From: Salimicrobium humidisoli
Lineage (GTDB): Bacteria; Bacillota; Bacilli; Bacillales; Halobacillaceae
Direction of reading: 5' to 3'
DNA length: 64,000 nt
NCBI RefSeq assembly: GCF_002295105.1
Contig: NZ_NSGH01000005.1
Coordinates: 62,001 to 126,000 of the forward strand
Shown here: positions 20,521 to 28,937 of the stretch, one piece after another
Numbering within the stretch: position 1 is the first letter of the stretch
Layout of the letters: every line of letters begins with the position of its first letter
Translations under genes and position numbers: made by a program
Notes under the pieces: generated by a model
Seen by the model: only the letters and a program-made list of their open reading frames with translations
What the model was told of the DNA's origin: nothing
The model's database searches: none

Positions 20521-22065
20521 ATGGAAGGAACAATCTATTCTCTTATACCGGCCGTTCTTATGCTTATTCTCGTCATAGCGACCCGGCAGGTTCTGCTGTC
20601 TCTCGGTCTCGGAATTCTTATCGGAGCGTTTATGCTTACCGGATTCGACGTAACGGGGACTCTCAGTCTTCTGTGGCAGGAATTCTATACGATTTTCTAT
20701 ACGGAAGGGGCATTGAATATCGGGAACCTGTACCTGCTCTCTTTTCTGCTGCTGCTCGGCGTCATGACCGCGTTCATGACTGCCTCGGGCGGAAGCAGGG
20801 CTTTCGGGAAGTGGGCGATTTCCCGCGTGAAGACGAAGCGGAGTGCTTCTTTAGTGCCGGCAGTGCTCGGTATCATCATTTTCATTGATGATTATTTCAA
20901 CGCTCTTGCCGTCGGTCAGGTAGCACGTCCGGTTACCGACAGACAGAAAGTGTCGAGAGCAAAACTCGCTTATTATATCGATTCCACTTCGGCTCCGGTG
21001 ACGGTGATTTCTCCGATTTCGAGCTGGGGTGCCTATATCATCGGTACAATCGGTACGATTCTCGCTGCGAATGAAATAACGGATATCGGGGCGTTCGAAG
21101 CATTTATCCAGATGATTCCTTATAACTTCTACGTCTTTGCCGCGCTGCTTCTCGTCTTTCTCACTATCATGCTGAAGCTGGACCTCGGTTCCATGAAAAA
21201 GCACGAACGAAGAGCGGAGGAGACGGGGGAACTGACCGATCCGAAGCATACGGATATCCCCGGGGATCTTAATGAAGAATTTCACCCCCACGATAATGGT
21301 CATATCAGACACCTTCTCGTGCCGATTGCCGTACTCGTTGTTATGACAGTAGGTCTGATGATATTCACCGGTGTCCGCGCCAGTGAAGGTTCGGCGGATA
21401 TTTTGAGTACGTTCGCCAACACGAACGTCAATTTCTCCCTGTTTTACGGAGGACTGACAGCGGCTGTCGTTTCGATTCTGATGTACACCGGTCTCCCTTC
21501 CGGCAAGTCTCCGCTCCGGAAAGTGCTTCTGGAAGGGGTCAAAGCGATGCTTCCGGCCATCTACATTCTTGTACTGGCATGGATGATCGGTTCAGTGATC
21601 GATCAGCTCAGTACGGGTGAGTATCTCGCCGGACTCGTGCAGGCGTCGAACCTGAACGTCGCCTATCTTCCCCTGCTTATCTTCTTTACGGCAGGGTTCA
21701 TGGCTCTCGCAACAGGAACGTCCTGGGGCACGTTCGGAATCATGCTCCCGATTGCAGGGGAAATCGCTGCAGTCACGGATCCGTCCTTCATCGTACCGGC
21801 ATTGTCCGCGGTCCTGGCAGGTTCCGTATTCGGGGACCACTGTTCCCCGATTTCCGATACGACGATTCTTTCGTCAACAGGAGCCGGGTCCCACCACATC
21901 GATCACGTGCTGACCCAGCTTCCTTATGCCATTATTGCAGCGGTCGCCGCTTCGACGGGATATTTCCTTTTTGCGCTGCTCGGAAGTGTGCTTGTACCGC
22001 TGCTTGTTACTCTTTTAGTAGTTGTTGCAGCCGGTTTCCTGTTCAGACCCAGAACGAATAGCTGA
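20521..22065 (+). CDS. NhaC-type antiporter family, probable lysine transporter
   Basis: The 514-residue protein has about 11-12 membrane segments and NhaC-family motifs, including IIFIDDYFNALAVG and GSVFGDHCSPISDTT. The start is ATG 20521 behind GGAGGT. The family is nominally Na+/H+ antiport. However, members under lysine riboswitch control have been proposed to be lysine transporters (LysW type), and this one has a full L-box and terminator upstream, so lysine import or exchange is the better guess. A terminator at 22074 ends the unit. Confidence 0.88.
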   Translation: MEGTIYSLIPAVLMLILVIATRQVLLSLGLGILIGAFMLTGFDVTGTLSLLWQEFYTIFYTEGALNIGNLYLLSFLLLLGVMTAFMTASGGSRAFGKWAISRVKTKRSASLVPAVLGIIIFIDDYFNALAVGQVARPVTDRQKVSRAKLAYYIDSTSAPVTVISPISSWGAYIIGTIGTILAANEITDIGAFEAFIQMIPYNFYVFAALLLVFLTIMLKLDLGSMKKHERRAEETGELTDPKHTDIPGDLNEEFHPHDNGHIRHLLVPIAVLVVMTVGLMIFTGVRASEGSADILSTFANTNVNFSLFYGGLTAAVVSILMYTGLPSGKSPLRKVLLEGVKAMLPAIYILVLAWMIGSVIDQLSTGEYLAGLVQASNLNVAYLPLLIFFTAGFMALATGTSWGTFGIMLPIAGEIAAVTDPSFIVPALSAVLAGSVFGDHCSPISDTTILSSTGAGSHHIDHVLTQLPYAIIAAVAASTGYFLFALLGSVLVPLLVTLLVVVAAGFLFRPRTNS

Positions 22066-22073
22066 ATGCCCCT

Positions 22074-22099
22074 AAAGACCGACGTGTGTCGGTCTTTTT
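22074..22099 (+). terminator. Terminator after NhaC-type gene
   Basis: Arms AAAGACCGAC and GTCGGTCTTT are followed by TTG. Confidence 0.88.
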
Positions 22100-22127
22100 G
22101 TTTATGTCGGATTGTCTAAAGTTTCTT

Positions 22128-22156
22128 TTGACATAGTTGAAATTTCCCATTATACT
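22128..22156 (+). promoter_or_regulatory. Promoter of the NSS transporter operon
   Basis: TTGACA (22128-22133) and TATACT (22151-22156) are exactly 17 bp apart. Confidence 0.8.
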
Positions 22157-22247
22157 TTATACAAGATTACAGAATAATCTCATTTGTCCGAATTTTTAAA
22201 TGTTTCAGTTCAGGGGGACAGGTGAAGTCTAAAGGGAGGTCTTTTCT

Positions 22248-23780
22248 ATGGAAAATCGCTCACAATGGGGCACCCGGGTAGGGTTCCTGCTTGCAGCGAT
22301 GGGGTCGGCTATCGGCCTTGGTAACATCTGGCGTTTCCCGGCTACAGCTTATGAAAGTGGTGGCGGTGCATTCATCGTTCCTTATCTATTCGCGCTACTC
22401 ACTGCCGGGATTCCGCTGCTTATTATGGAGTACACTATCGGTCACAGGTACAGAGGATCTGCTCCGAAATCCTTTGCGACCATCAACAAAAAAATGGAAT
22501 GGATCGGCTGGTGGCAGGTACTCGTCGCGTTTGTCATTTCGACGTACTATGCAGTCATCATCGCCTGGGCACTTATGTATGCTTATTATTCAATCGGCCT
22601 GACGTGGGGTAGTGATCCTACTGCTTTCTTCGTGGGAGATTTCCTTAAACTTGCGGACCCCGGGCAGCTTGGCGGTCTCGTACCTAAAGTTCTGATTCCT
22701 CTCGTTATCGTATGGGCAGTAGTGCTCGGCACGCTTTCCCGTGGGGTCAAGAAGGGGATTGAAGTTGCCAATAAGATATTCATCCCTTCTCTCGTCGTCC
22801 TGTTTCTTATCATTGTCGTTCGGGCTGTAACGCTTCCGGGCGCGATGAACGGTCTGAACAGCTTTTTCGAACCGGACTGGAGCAGGATAATGGATGCGGA
22901 AGTGTGGATCGCCGCTTACGGTCAGATTTTCTTCAGTTTATCCATCGCATTTGCAATTATGGTAACGTATGCTTCCTATCTTCCGAGAAAGTCCGATATT
23001 ACGAACAACGCATTCATTACCGGTTTTGCGAACTCATCTTTTGAAATTTTAGCGGGTATCGGAGTATTCTCCGCTGTCGGCTTCATGGCGTTCCAGTACG
23101 ATACGACTGTTGCAGGTCTGGCAGCTGAAAAAGGGGTCGGAGGAATAGGGCTCGCTTTCATGGTGTTTCCTGAAATCATCAGTCAGATTCCGGGGATACC
23201 GGGGCTTTTCGGTCTCCTGTTCTTCGCCTCTCTCGTTCTGGCAGGGTTCTCCTCTCTGATTTCGATTTCAGAGACGTATGTCGCTGCAGTATCCGAGAAA
23301 TTCAATATTTCCCGTCAGAAATCAGTTGTGTTCGGCGGAGGGGTTGCAGCTATCCTTTCCCTTCTTTATGCAACAAGAGGCGGGCTGAACATACTCGATA
23401 CCGTCGACCACTTCATCAACAGTTACGGCGTAGCTCTCGCGGGTCTTGTCGAGGTAGTGGCCGTTGCATGGTTCGCAAAAGAACTGAAGGCACTTCAGCA
23501 ACATGCGAACTCAAGTTCCGACGTTATGCTTGCCGGCTGGTGGCGTTTCTGTCTCGGTGTCATTACACCGATCGTACTCGGTTTTCAGATGGTCCAGAAC
23601 CTCACGAGTGAACTTGCGGAGCCATATGAAGGGTACCCGGCAGATTTCCTTATCTACTTCGGTTGGGTAGTGGCGCTGGCGGCAATCCTTATCGGGTTTG
23701 CGTTCTCCATGAAGAAATGGCCTCAGGGAACGGCATTTGAAGATCCGACGAAGCCTAACCACAAGGAGGGGTCACTCTGA
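22248..23780 (+). CDS. Sodium-dependent amino acid transporter (NSS family)
   Basis: This 510-residue neurotransmitter:sodium symporter homologue has about 11-12 membrane segments. The sodium- and substrate-site signature GSAIGLGNIWRFPATAYESG in segment 1 is intact. A GGGAGGT site precedes the ATG. The stop overlaps the start of a 31-codon gene of the MetS type; NSS transporters with that small partner import methionine and alanine in Corynebacterium (MetP/MetS), so the same substrates are likely here. No SAM riboswitch precedes it. Confidence 0.93.
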   Translation: MENRSQWGTRVGFLLAAMGSAIGLGNIWRFPATAYESGGGAFIVPYLFALLTAGIPLLIMEYTIGHRYRGSAPKSFATINKKMEWIGWWQVLVAFVISTYYAVIIAWALMYAYYSIGLTWGSDPTAFFVGDFLKLADPGQLGGLVPKVLIPLVIVWAVVLGTLSRGVKKGIEVANKIFIPSLVVLFLIIVVRAVTLPGAMNGLNSFFEPDWSRIMDAEVWIAAYGQIFFSLSIAFAIMVTYASYLPRKSDITNNAFITGFANSSFEILAGIGVFSAVGFMAFQYDTTVAGLAAEKGVGGIGLAFMVFPEIISQIPGIPGLFGLLFFASLVLAGFSSLISISETYVAAVSEKFNISRQKSVVFGGGVAAILSLLYATRGGLNILDTVDHFINSYGVALAGLVEVVAVAWFAKELKALQQHANSSSDVMLAGWWRFCLGVITPIVLGFQMVQNLTSELAEPYEGYPADFLIYFGWVVALAAILIGFAFSMKKWPQGTAFEDPTKPNHKEGSL

Positions 23781-23875
23781 TGGCTATAGTTATGTTCATT
23801 CTTACCATCACGATCATTTGGGGCGGACTTGCTCTAAGTATTACGAATGCTGTACGAAAATCCAAAAAATCATAA
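23780..23875 (+). CDS. MetS-type small subunit of NSS transporter
   Basis: The ATG at 23780 overlaps the transporter stop (TGATG) and lies behind AAGGAGGGG. The 31-residue product is one membrane segment (VMFILTITIIWGGLALSI) with a short basic tail (RKSKKS). The conserved WGG in the membrane segment and the position match the methionine/alanine importer small subunit family. It probably assembles with the NSS protein. It is easy to miss because of its size. Confidence 0.85.
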   Translation: MAIVMFILTITIIWGGLALSITNAVRKSKKS

Positions 23876-23881
23876 GATACA

Positions 23882-23915
23882 GGCAGTCTGCACCCGGTGC
23901 AGGCTGCTTTTTTTA
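23882..23915 (+). terminator. Terminator of the NSS operon
   Basis: Arms GCAGTCTGCAC and GTGCAGGCTGC are followed by TTTTTT. Confidence 0.88.
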
Positions 23916-23960
23916 GATCAGGAAGACGGTCGTTTCCTTTTTCTTAGGAGTGCGGAAATG

Positions 23961-23969
23961 TGGTATACT
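23961..23969 (+). promoter_or_regulatory. Extended -10 element upstream of yutD
   Basis: TGGTATACT fits an extended -10 (TGnTATACT); the -35 is weak. Confidence 0.5.
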
Positions 23970-23993
23970 GGCAGCAGTGTAAGAGGTGATAAT

Positions 23994-24269
23994 ATGTTGG
24001 AATTGTTAGGTAAACAATATGAAATTTTAGAGGATTACCGCAATGCGGTGGAAAAAGAATCTATTGAACAAAGAGCAAGCGAGATACTCGGGAAATACGA
24101 TTTCATCGTAGGGGACTGGGGATATGGTCAGCTCAGGCTGAAAGGCTTTTATGATGATCAGAACCAGAAAGCGACGTTCGATACGAAGATAAGTACGCTC
24201 GAAGATTATTTGTACGAGTACTGTAATTTCGGCTGTGCCTATTTTGTGCTGAAACGGATTGATAAGTAA
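23994..24269 (+). CDS. yutD: YutD family protein
   Basis: The 91-residue protein contains the YutD-family core (KYDFIVGDWGYGQLRLKGFY and YEYCNFGCAYFVLK). GAGGTGAT precedes ATG 23994; a longer reading from 23847 crosses the terminator and promoter and is rejected. The family is small, conserved in Bacilli and without known function. It is followed by yutE, yutF and convergent yutG in the B. subtilis order. Confidence 0.9.
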   Translation: MLELLGKQYEILEDYRNAVEKESIEQRASEILGKYDFIVGDWGYGQLRLKGFYDDQNQKATFDTKISTLEDYLYEYCNFGCAYFVLKRIDK

Positions 24270-24339
24270 ACAGAAACGGGGGAGGGGAATACGTGCTCCT
24301 CTTATTTCTTATGAAAAACCGGGAAAGGTGTGAACTGGA

Positions 24340-24777
24340 ATGTATTTTGTGAATCGTGAAGAGATTGATAATCTCCTCATCTACGTGGAAGAACTGATTC
24401 CTGTACTGCAGCAGGCAGGGATGGAGACGACTACGGAACGGCTTGCACTGGAAAGAGCTACTCACATGAGTGTGGAAGTGATGATTGATGTGGGGAACAA
24501 AATGATCGACGGCTTCATCATGCGCGATCCGGGCAGCTATCATGATATTATTGATATCCTTATGGACGAAAAAGTTCTCCCTTATGAAGAGGAGAACCAG
24601 TACAAGAGGATCATCGATATGAGAAAAGCGGTCGTGCGCGAGTATACGACCGTATCCCATGAACATCTGTTGAGCGAGTGGAACGAATGCCTCGGGTCTT
24701 TAAGGCAGTTCCCGGAGCGCATCCGTCACTATTTGAATGCCGAACTGGGAAGCGTCTCAGCGTTTACGAAGGAGTGA
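24340..24777 (+). CDS. yutE: DUF86/HEPN-fold protein, YutE-like
   Basis: This 145-residue all-helical protein matches the DUF86 (HepT-like HEPN) family. In HepT toxins the catalytic motif is R-x4-6-H; the corresponding stretch here is MRKAVVREYTTV, with Arg in place of the His, so RNase activity is unlikely. There is no adjacent nucleotidyltransferase antitoxin gene, again unlike HepT systems. It sits in the conserved yutD-E-F group, so it is probably a domesticated family member. Confidence 0.85.
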   Translation: MYFVNREEIDNLLIYVEELIPVLQQAGMETTTERLALERATHMSVEVMIDVGNKMIDGFIMRDPGSYHDIIDILMDEKVLPYEEENQYKRIIDMRKAVVREYTTVSHEHLLSEWNECLGSLRQFPERIRHYLNAELGSVSAFTKE

Positions 24778-24783
24778 GCAGTA

Positions 24784-25551
24784 ATGAAAAAGTACAAAGG
24801 TCTGCTGCTTGACCTGGACGGTACGATGTATCGGGGGAACGAAGTGATACAGGAAGCGCCTTTCTTCGTCGAAGAGTGCCGAAAGCGGGGGATCCCTTAC
24901 GTATTTCTTACCAATAACTCCTCAAAACAGCCTGTTCAGGTAGCAGATAAACTGAACGGGATGGGTATTCATGCACTGCCGGAGCAGGTATACACGTCCA
25001 GCATGGCGGCGGCCGCATACATACAGCGCAAGTTTTCTGAACCGAACGTCTTCATGATCGGGGAAGAAGGGCTCGAATCAGCCCTGCTTGCCGGCGGTGC
25101 GACACTTACCGAGGAGAACGCTGACGTGGTGGTCGTCGGTATCGACCGTGAGTTGTCGTACGATAAACTGAGGAAGGCAGCGCTGAATATCCAGAACGGA
25201 GCGGCGTTTGTAAGTACGAATAAAGACAGGGCGATTCCTACGGAAGAGGGGATGCTTCCCGGAAACGGAGCGGTGACGGAAGCGATCGCTCTCACTGCCG
25301 GAATCAGCCCCGTGTACGTCGGGAAACCGGAAGCGCTTATTGTGGAAGAGGCACTGGAAGTGCTCGGGGTGAGTAAAGAAGAGGCACTGCTTGTTGGGGA
25401 TAACTATGAAACGGATATATCAGCCGGCATCTATGCGGGAGTGGACACACTGATGGTGGAAACAGGAGCGACCTCGTTCGAAGACTTGAACGAGGTCGAG
25501 AGTCAGCCCACTTATAAAGTGAAGAAACTGGATGAGTGGACGTTTTCCTGA
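24784..25551 (+). CDS. yutF: HAD-superfamily IIA phosphatase (NagD/YutF-like)
   Basis: The 255-residue protein has HAD motif I (LLLDLDGTMYRG), motif II around FLTNNSSK, and motif IV (LVGDNYETDISAG), with a type IIA cap between motifs II and III. The closest family is the TIGR01457/YutF sugar-phosphate or nucleotide phosphatase group. It begins 6 bp after yutE, so the three genes form an operon. Confidence 0.9.
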   Translation: MKKYKGLLLDLDGTMYRGNEVIQEAPFFVEECRKRGIPYVFLTNNSSKQPVQVADKLNGMGIHALPEQVYTSSMAAAAYIQRKFSEPNVFMIGEEGLESALLAGGATLTEENADVVVVGIDRELSYDKLRKAALNIQNGAAFVSTNKDRAIPTEEGMLPGNGAVTEAIALTAGISPVYVGKPEALIVEEALEVLGVSKEEALLVGDNYETDISAGIYAGVDTLMVETGATSFEDLNEVESQPTYKVKKLDEWTFS

Positions 25552-25557
25552 CGTCTT

Positions 25558-26058
25558 TTATTCATCGGTATCGCCTGCAGCACTGTGGGCCAGCCTGCTG
25601 GAAGCGGCTGCTGCGATAGCTCCTACGATGTCATCGAGGAAAGTGTGGCACTTGCCGGACGATTTATCGTCCAGGTCTTTCAAAATGCCGGGCTTTTGTT
25701 TGTCGATGTAACCGTAGTTGGTAAACCCGATGGAACCGTAGACGTTCACAATGGAAAAAGCGATGATTTCATCGATGCCGTACAGGCTTTCGTCGGTTTC
25801 GATTGTACTCTGAAGCGGTTCTTCGAGCTTATTCTCTTCCGCGAGCTTGTCCATCTGAATACCGGTGATGATGGCGTTCTGCACTTCTCTTTTGTGAAGG
25901 ACTTTCTGGACGTTTTCGCGGCAGTCTTCCATCGTCAGACCTTCGTGATATTTCGCCTGAAGATAGTAGACGAGATCCGCAATGTCATCGATTGATACAC
26001 CACGGTCTTTCAGCCACGCCCGTGCCGTCTGTTCCAGTTTGGTAATTTTATCACTCAT
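25558..26058 (-). CDS. yutG: Phosphatidylglycerophosphatase A family, YutG-like
   Basis: The 166-residue protein belongs to the PgpA-type family. Its C-terminal half carries GKCHTFLDDIVGAIAAAA, matching the conserved metal-binding Asp pair of PgpA. The N-terminal part lacks the obvious membrane spans of Gram-negative PgpA, as in the Bacillus YutG group. It may dephosphorylate phosphatidylglycerophosphate in membrane lipid synthesis. It is convergent with yutF. Confidence 0.82.
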   Translation of the reverse strand: MSDKITKLEQTARAWLKDRGVSIDDIADLVYYLQAKYHEGLTMEDCRENVQKVLHKREVQNAIITGIQMDKLAEENKLEEPLQSTIETDESLYGIDEIIAFSIVNVYGSIGFTNYGYIDKQKPGILKDLDDKSSGKCHTFLDDIVGAIAAAASSRLAHSAAGDTDE

Positions 26059-26184
26059 TATAACTTCCTCCTAACGACTCAGTACGATTTTCTCTTTCCC
26101 TAGTTTATGTAGCCACAAACCCGTGAATAAAGTATAACAAAGAGACAGACCGGGTGTCTGTACCAAAGAATGGGGGATTCATAC

Positions 26185-27144
26185 ATGCGAAAGCCGAAAG
26201 TATTGATTACGAGACCGTTGCCGGAAGAAGTCGTCGCTCCTTATCGTGACCGGCTCGACATTGATATGTACGACATCGACCAGCCGATTCCGGAGGAGGA
26301 GCTGAAAGCGAAAAGAGGAAATATTGATGCCCTTATTCCGATGCTGAGTGAGAAATTGGATGATGACTTTTTCCGGAACACGTCCGCCAAAATCGTAGCT
26401 AACCTGGCCGTCGGTTTTGACAACATCGATGTGGCATCAGCGCGGAAACACGGGGTGACCGTGACGAATACGCCGGACGTTTTGACCGAAACGACAGCCG
26501 ATCTTACGTTTGCTCTTCTGATGAACACCGCAAGAAGAATCAGTGAAGCTCAAAATTACATAAAAAAAGACAGGTGGAAGCAGTGGTCTCCACTGCAGCT
26601 GGCCGGCACGGATATCCACCATAAAACCGTCGGTATCGTCGGAATGGGACGTATCGGAGAGGCAGTGGCCAGAAGAGCCGTGGGTTTTTCGATGGAGGTG
26701 CTCTATCACAACCGTTCCCGTAAGACCGAAGCGGAAGAACGGACGGGAGCCCGGTACGTTTCTCTCGAGGAACTTCTTCAGACATCCGACTACGTCGTCT
26801 GCATGACTCCGTACACCGAAGAAACGCATCATATGTTCAGCGATGAAGCGTTCCGTACCATGAAAGATACCGCTTATTTCATCAATACCTCCCGCGGGAA
26901 AACGGTGGATGAAAAAGCTCTGCAGCATGCTCTTGAGAACGGGGAAATCAGCGGATGCGGTCTTGATGTGTTCGAAGAGGAGCCGATTTCTGCGGATCAC
27001 CCGCTTCTCGGGTTGAAAAACGTGACGGCTACTCCTCACGTCGGTTCGTCAACCACGGAGACGAGATATCGCATGATGCAGCTCTGTCTCGACAACGTCG
27101 CGCGTGTCACTGCAGGAGAGAGTCCTCTCACACCGGTTACGTGA
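26185..27144 (+). CDS. D-2-hydroxyacid dehydrogenase (glyoxylate reductase type)
   Basis: This NAD(P)-dependent dehydrogenase of 319 residues has the Rossmann motif GIVGMGRIGEAVARRA and the catalytic triad regions: Arg in NTSRGKTVD, Glu in DVFEEEP and His in TPHVGSSTTETR. It most resembles the D-glycerate dehydrogenase/glyoxylate reductase branch. I chose ATG 26185 because GGGGGA lies 8 bp before it; the ATG at 26170 has no ribosome site. A strong terminator follows. Confidence 0.88.
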   Translation: MRKPKVLITRPLPEEVVAPYRDRLDIDMYDIDQPIPEEELKAKRGNIDALIPMLSEKLDDDFFRNTSAKIVANLAVGFDNIDVASARKHGVTVTNTPDVLTETTADLTFALLMNTARRISEAQNYIKKDRWKQWSPLQLAGTDIHHKTVGIVGMGRIGEAVARRAVGFSMEVLYHNRSRKTEAEERTGARYVSLEELLQTSDYVVCMTPYTEETHHMFSDEAFRTMKDTAYFINTSRGKTVDEKALQHALENGEISGCGLDVFEEEPISADHPLLGLKNVTATPHVGSSTTETRYRMMQLCLDNVARVTAGESPLTPVT

Positions 27145-27149
27145 ACATA

Positions 27150-27184
27150 AAAAAGAGAAGGGGGCGTCCCCTTCTCTTTTTACG
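27150..27184 (+). terminator. Bidirectional terminator
   Basis: Arms AAAAGAGAAGGGG and CCCCTTCTCTTTT make a long perfect stem with T or A runs on both sides, serving both the dehydrogenase and the convergent gene at 27195. Confidence 0.92.
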
Positions 27185-27194
27185 TAATGTATGA

Positions 27195-27434
27195 TCAGAA
27201 TACCTGCTCGACTTCGTAGATGCCCGGAACTTCCTGGCTGAGAGCCCGTTCGATTCCGGCTTTCAATGTAATCGTTGAACTTGGGCAGTTACCACACGCT
27301 CCCATAAGGCGCAGGCGGACGATGCCGTCTTCTACGTCTACAAGTTCCACGTCCCCTCCGTCACGTAACAGAAATGGGCGCAGTTTATTCAGGACTTCCT
27401 GGACTTGTTCGTTCATATCCACTTGTTGTTGCAT
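27195..27434 (-). CDS. yutI: NifU C-terminal domain Fe-S carrier, YutI-like
   Basis: This 79-residue protein is a stand-alone NifU C-terminal domain. It has [14 protein letters not shown] and the cluster-binding CxxC in [10 protein letters not shown], followed by the helical end. Such proteins carry or deliver Fe-S clusters downstream of SUF. It is divergent from yuzD; an IscA-type protein is encoded 0.8 kb away, giving a second small Fe-S handling group in the window. Confidence 0.93.
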   Translation of the reverse strand: MQQQVDMNEQVQEVLNKLRPFLLRDGGDVELVDVEDGIVRLRLMGACGNCPSSTITLKAGIERALSQEVPGIYEVEQVF

Positions 27435-27578
27435 ATCGACTTTCCCCTTTCGTGATGATGTTATCTATACTATATCACAAATGTAGCATCCATAGCTTTG
27501 GAAGATGAGAACTATTATCATTTTATCTTTTCTCAATAGTTTTGTAAAATGAAAGTAACCGATAAGGAGGAGATGCCG

Positions 27579-27899
27579 GTGAGTAAAGAAAATGTAACCG
27601 TCACTGTGTACGGGGCGGATCAGCGCTGTGCGAGCTGTGTGAATGCGCCGGGGTCGAAAGAGACATATGAGTGGCTCCAGGCAGCCATCGGTCGCAAGTA
27701 CGGAAATGAAGAAATCACTTACCGATATATCGATATATTCAATACAGAAGAAGACGAGTACATCGAAAAGATTATGGAAGACGAGCTTTTTTATCCTCTG
27801 GTGCTGGTTGAAGGAGAAATAGCCGGGGAAGGGGACCCGCGCCTCAAATCCGTCTATCAGCATCTGGAAAAGCACGGTCTTACGGCACAGGAGGGATAG
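27579..27899 (+). CDS. yuzD: YuzD family protein
   Basis: The 106-residue protein has a thioredoxin-like layout with TVTVYGADQRCASCVNAPGS near the N terminus and FYPLVLVEGEIAGEGDPRL in the second half. It matches the DUF1462/YuzD family, whose role is unknown; the CxxC suggests a thiol or Fe-S link. I choose GTG 27579 because AAGGAGGAG ends 6 bp before it; ATG 27549 lacks a site. The next gene starts one base after the stop. Confidence 0.88.
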   Translation: MSKENVTVTVYGADQRCASCVNAPGSKETYEWLQAAIGRKYGNEEITYRYIDIFNTEEDEYIEKIMEDELFYPLVLVEGEIAGEGDPRLKSVYQHLEKHGLTAQEG

Positions 27900-27900
27900 A

Positions 27901-28137
27901 TTGAATCCTCTCATAGAATTTTGTGTAACGAACCTCGCTGACGGAACGCAGGAAGTGAAGGAGAAACTCGAAAAGGATCCGGACCTGGATGTACAGGAAT
28001 GGGGATGTCTGAATCACTGCGGAATGTGTGCCATCAAACATTACGCTCTTGTGGAAGGGCAGCGGGTATTCGCGAATTCTCCGGATGAGCTGCTTGAGAA
28101 GATTTACGAATACCTGGAAGAAGAAGAGCTGATATGA
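27901..28137 (+). CDS. yuzB: YuzB family protein (DUF1450)
   Basis: The 78-residue protein has FCVTNLADGTQEV and a Cys-rich stretch GCLNHCGMCAIKHYALVEG, typical of the DUF1450/YuzB family. The pattern resembles thioredoxin-fold ferredoxins or other cysteine-ligand proteins; the function is unknown. It starts with TTG behind CAGGAGG and is tightly linked to yuzD. In B. subtilis it also lies in the yut/yuz region near Fe-S genes. Confidence 0.9.
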   Translation: MNPLIEFCVTNLADGTQEVKEKLEKDPDLDVQEWGCLNHCGMCAIKHYALVEGQRVFANSPDELLEKIYEYLEEEELI

Positions 28138-28195
28138 ATGGATTGAACATTTACTGATCAGCCTATATACTGATAGTAGAAAGGAGAGGTTCCGA

Positions 28196-28558
28196 ATGGT
28201 TCTCAATCTTACGGAAGCTGCAATTTACAGAGTAAAAGAAATGCTGCAGGAAGAAGACTCTCAAGATAAATACTTACGCTTTGGCGTGCAGGGCGGAGGA
28301 TGCAGTGGTCTTTCCTATAAGCTCGGTTTTGAAGATACAATGAATGAAGATCTTGATATAAAAGAAGAACATGACGGCCTTCAGGTCATCATCAACAACC
28401 AGGATGCTGCAATCATTGAAGGGACGGAAATCGATTTCAAACAGAACATGATGGGTGGCGGTTTCACTATCGATAATCCGAACGCCATCGTATCGTGCGG
28501 CTGTGGATCATCCTTTAAGACAGCGACAAATGCCGGGACACCGGACCCGAACTGCTGA
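28196..28558 (+). CDS. yutM: IscA/SufA-type Fe-S carrier, YutM-like
   Basis: This 120-residue A-type carrier has the three conserved cysteines: GGGCSG near residue 37 and CGCGSSF near the C terminus. It receives clusters from SUF and passes them to target enzymes. AAAGGAGAGG precedes the ATG. A terminator follows. Together with yutI it extends the Fe-S network of the suf operon at 4.2-9.4 kb. Confidence 0.94.
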   Translation: MVLNLTEAAIYRVKEMLQEEDSQDKYLRFGVQGGGCSGLSYKLGFEDTMNEDLDIKEEHDGLQVIINNQDAAIIEGTEIDFKQNMMGGGFTIDNPNAIVSCGCGSSFKTATNAGTPDPNC

Positions 28559-28615
28559 TTGCCGATTTCAAAATTCGTTTAAGGGAAACGACCCTTTCTC
28601 GTTACTTCACATAAT

Positions 28616-28664
28616 ATGCCTTCTTAGCGAAAGTGATTTTCGCCAGGAAGGCGTATTTTTTTGC
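28616..28664 (+). terminator. Terminator after yutM
   Basis: Arms TGCCTTCTTAGCGAAA and TTTCGCCAGGAAGGCG are followed by a long T run. Confidence 0.88.
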
Positions 28665-28937
28665 ATGTACATCTGAGTATTGCAAATGGACACAGGTATT
28701 GAAGTGATAAAAGTTTCAGTGAAAACAAATTAATTTTTTAAATTATTTGAAAACATTTTCGAGGAATGATACTCTAGTTCTGTTACATATATTTGTATAA
28801 TTTGGAAAAGATGGAGAGCTCTGCAATTCACTGTTATTAGATGTCATAAAAGGTCTGCCTTTAAATTGTGAAATGGAAGGTAAAAGCTCATTGAGTATAA
28901 GAGAGGTAAAATACACTATAAGGAAGCGGGACTGCAA
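28665..28937. other. AT-rich intergenic stretch
   Basis: No supported gene. A 45-codon frame without a start codon is open from about 28803 to 28940 (it includes DGELCNSLLLDVIKGLP) and could be a decayed gene end, but I cannot name it. The last part carries the ribosome site of the next gene. Confidence 0.4.
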
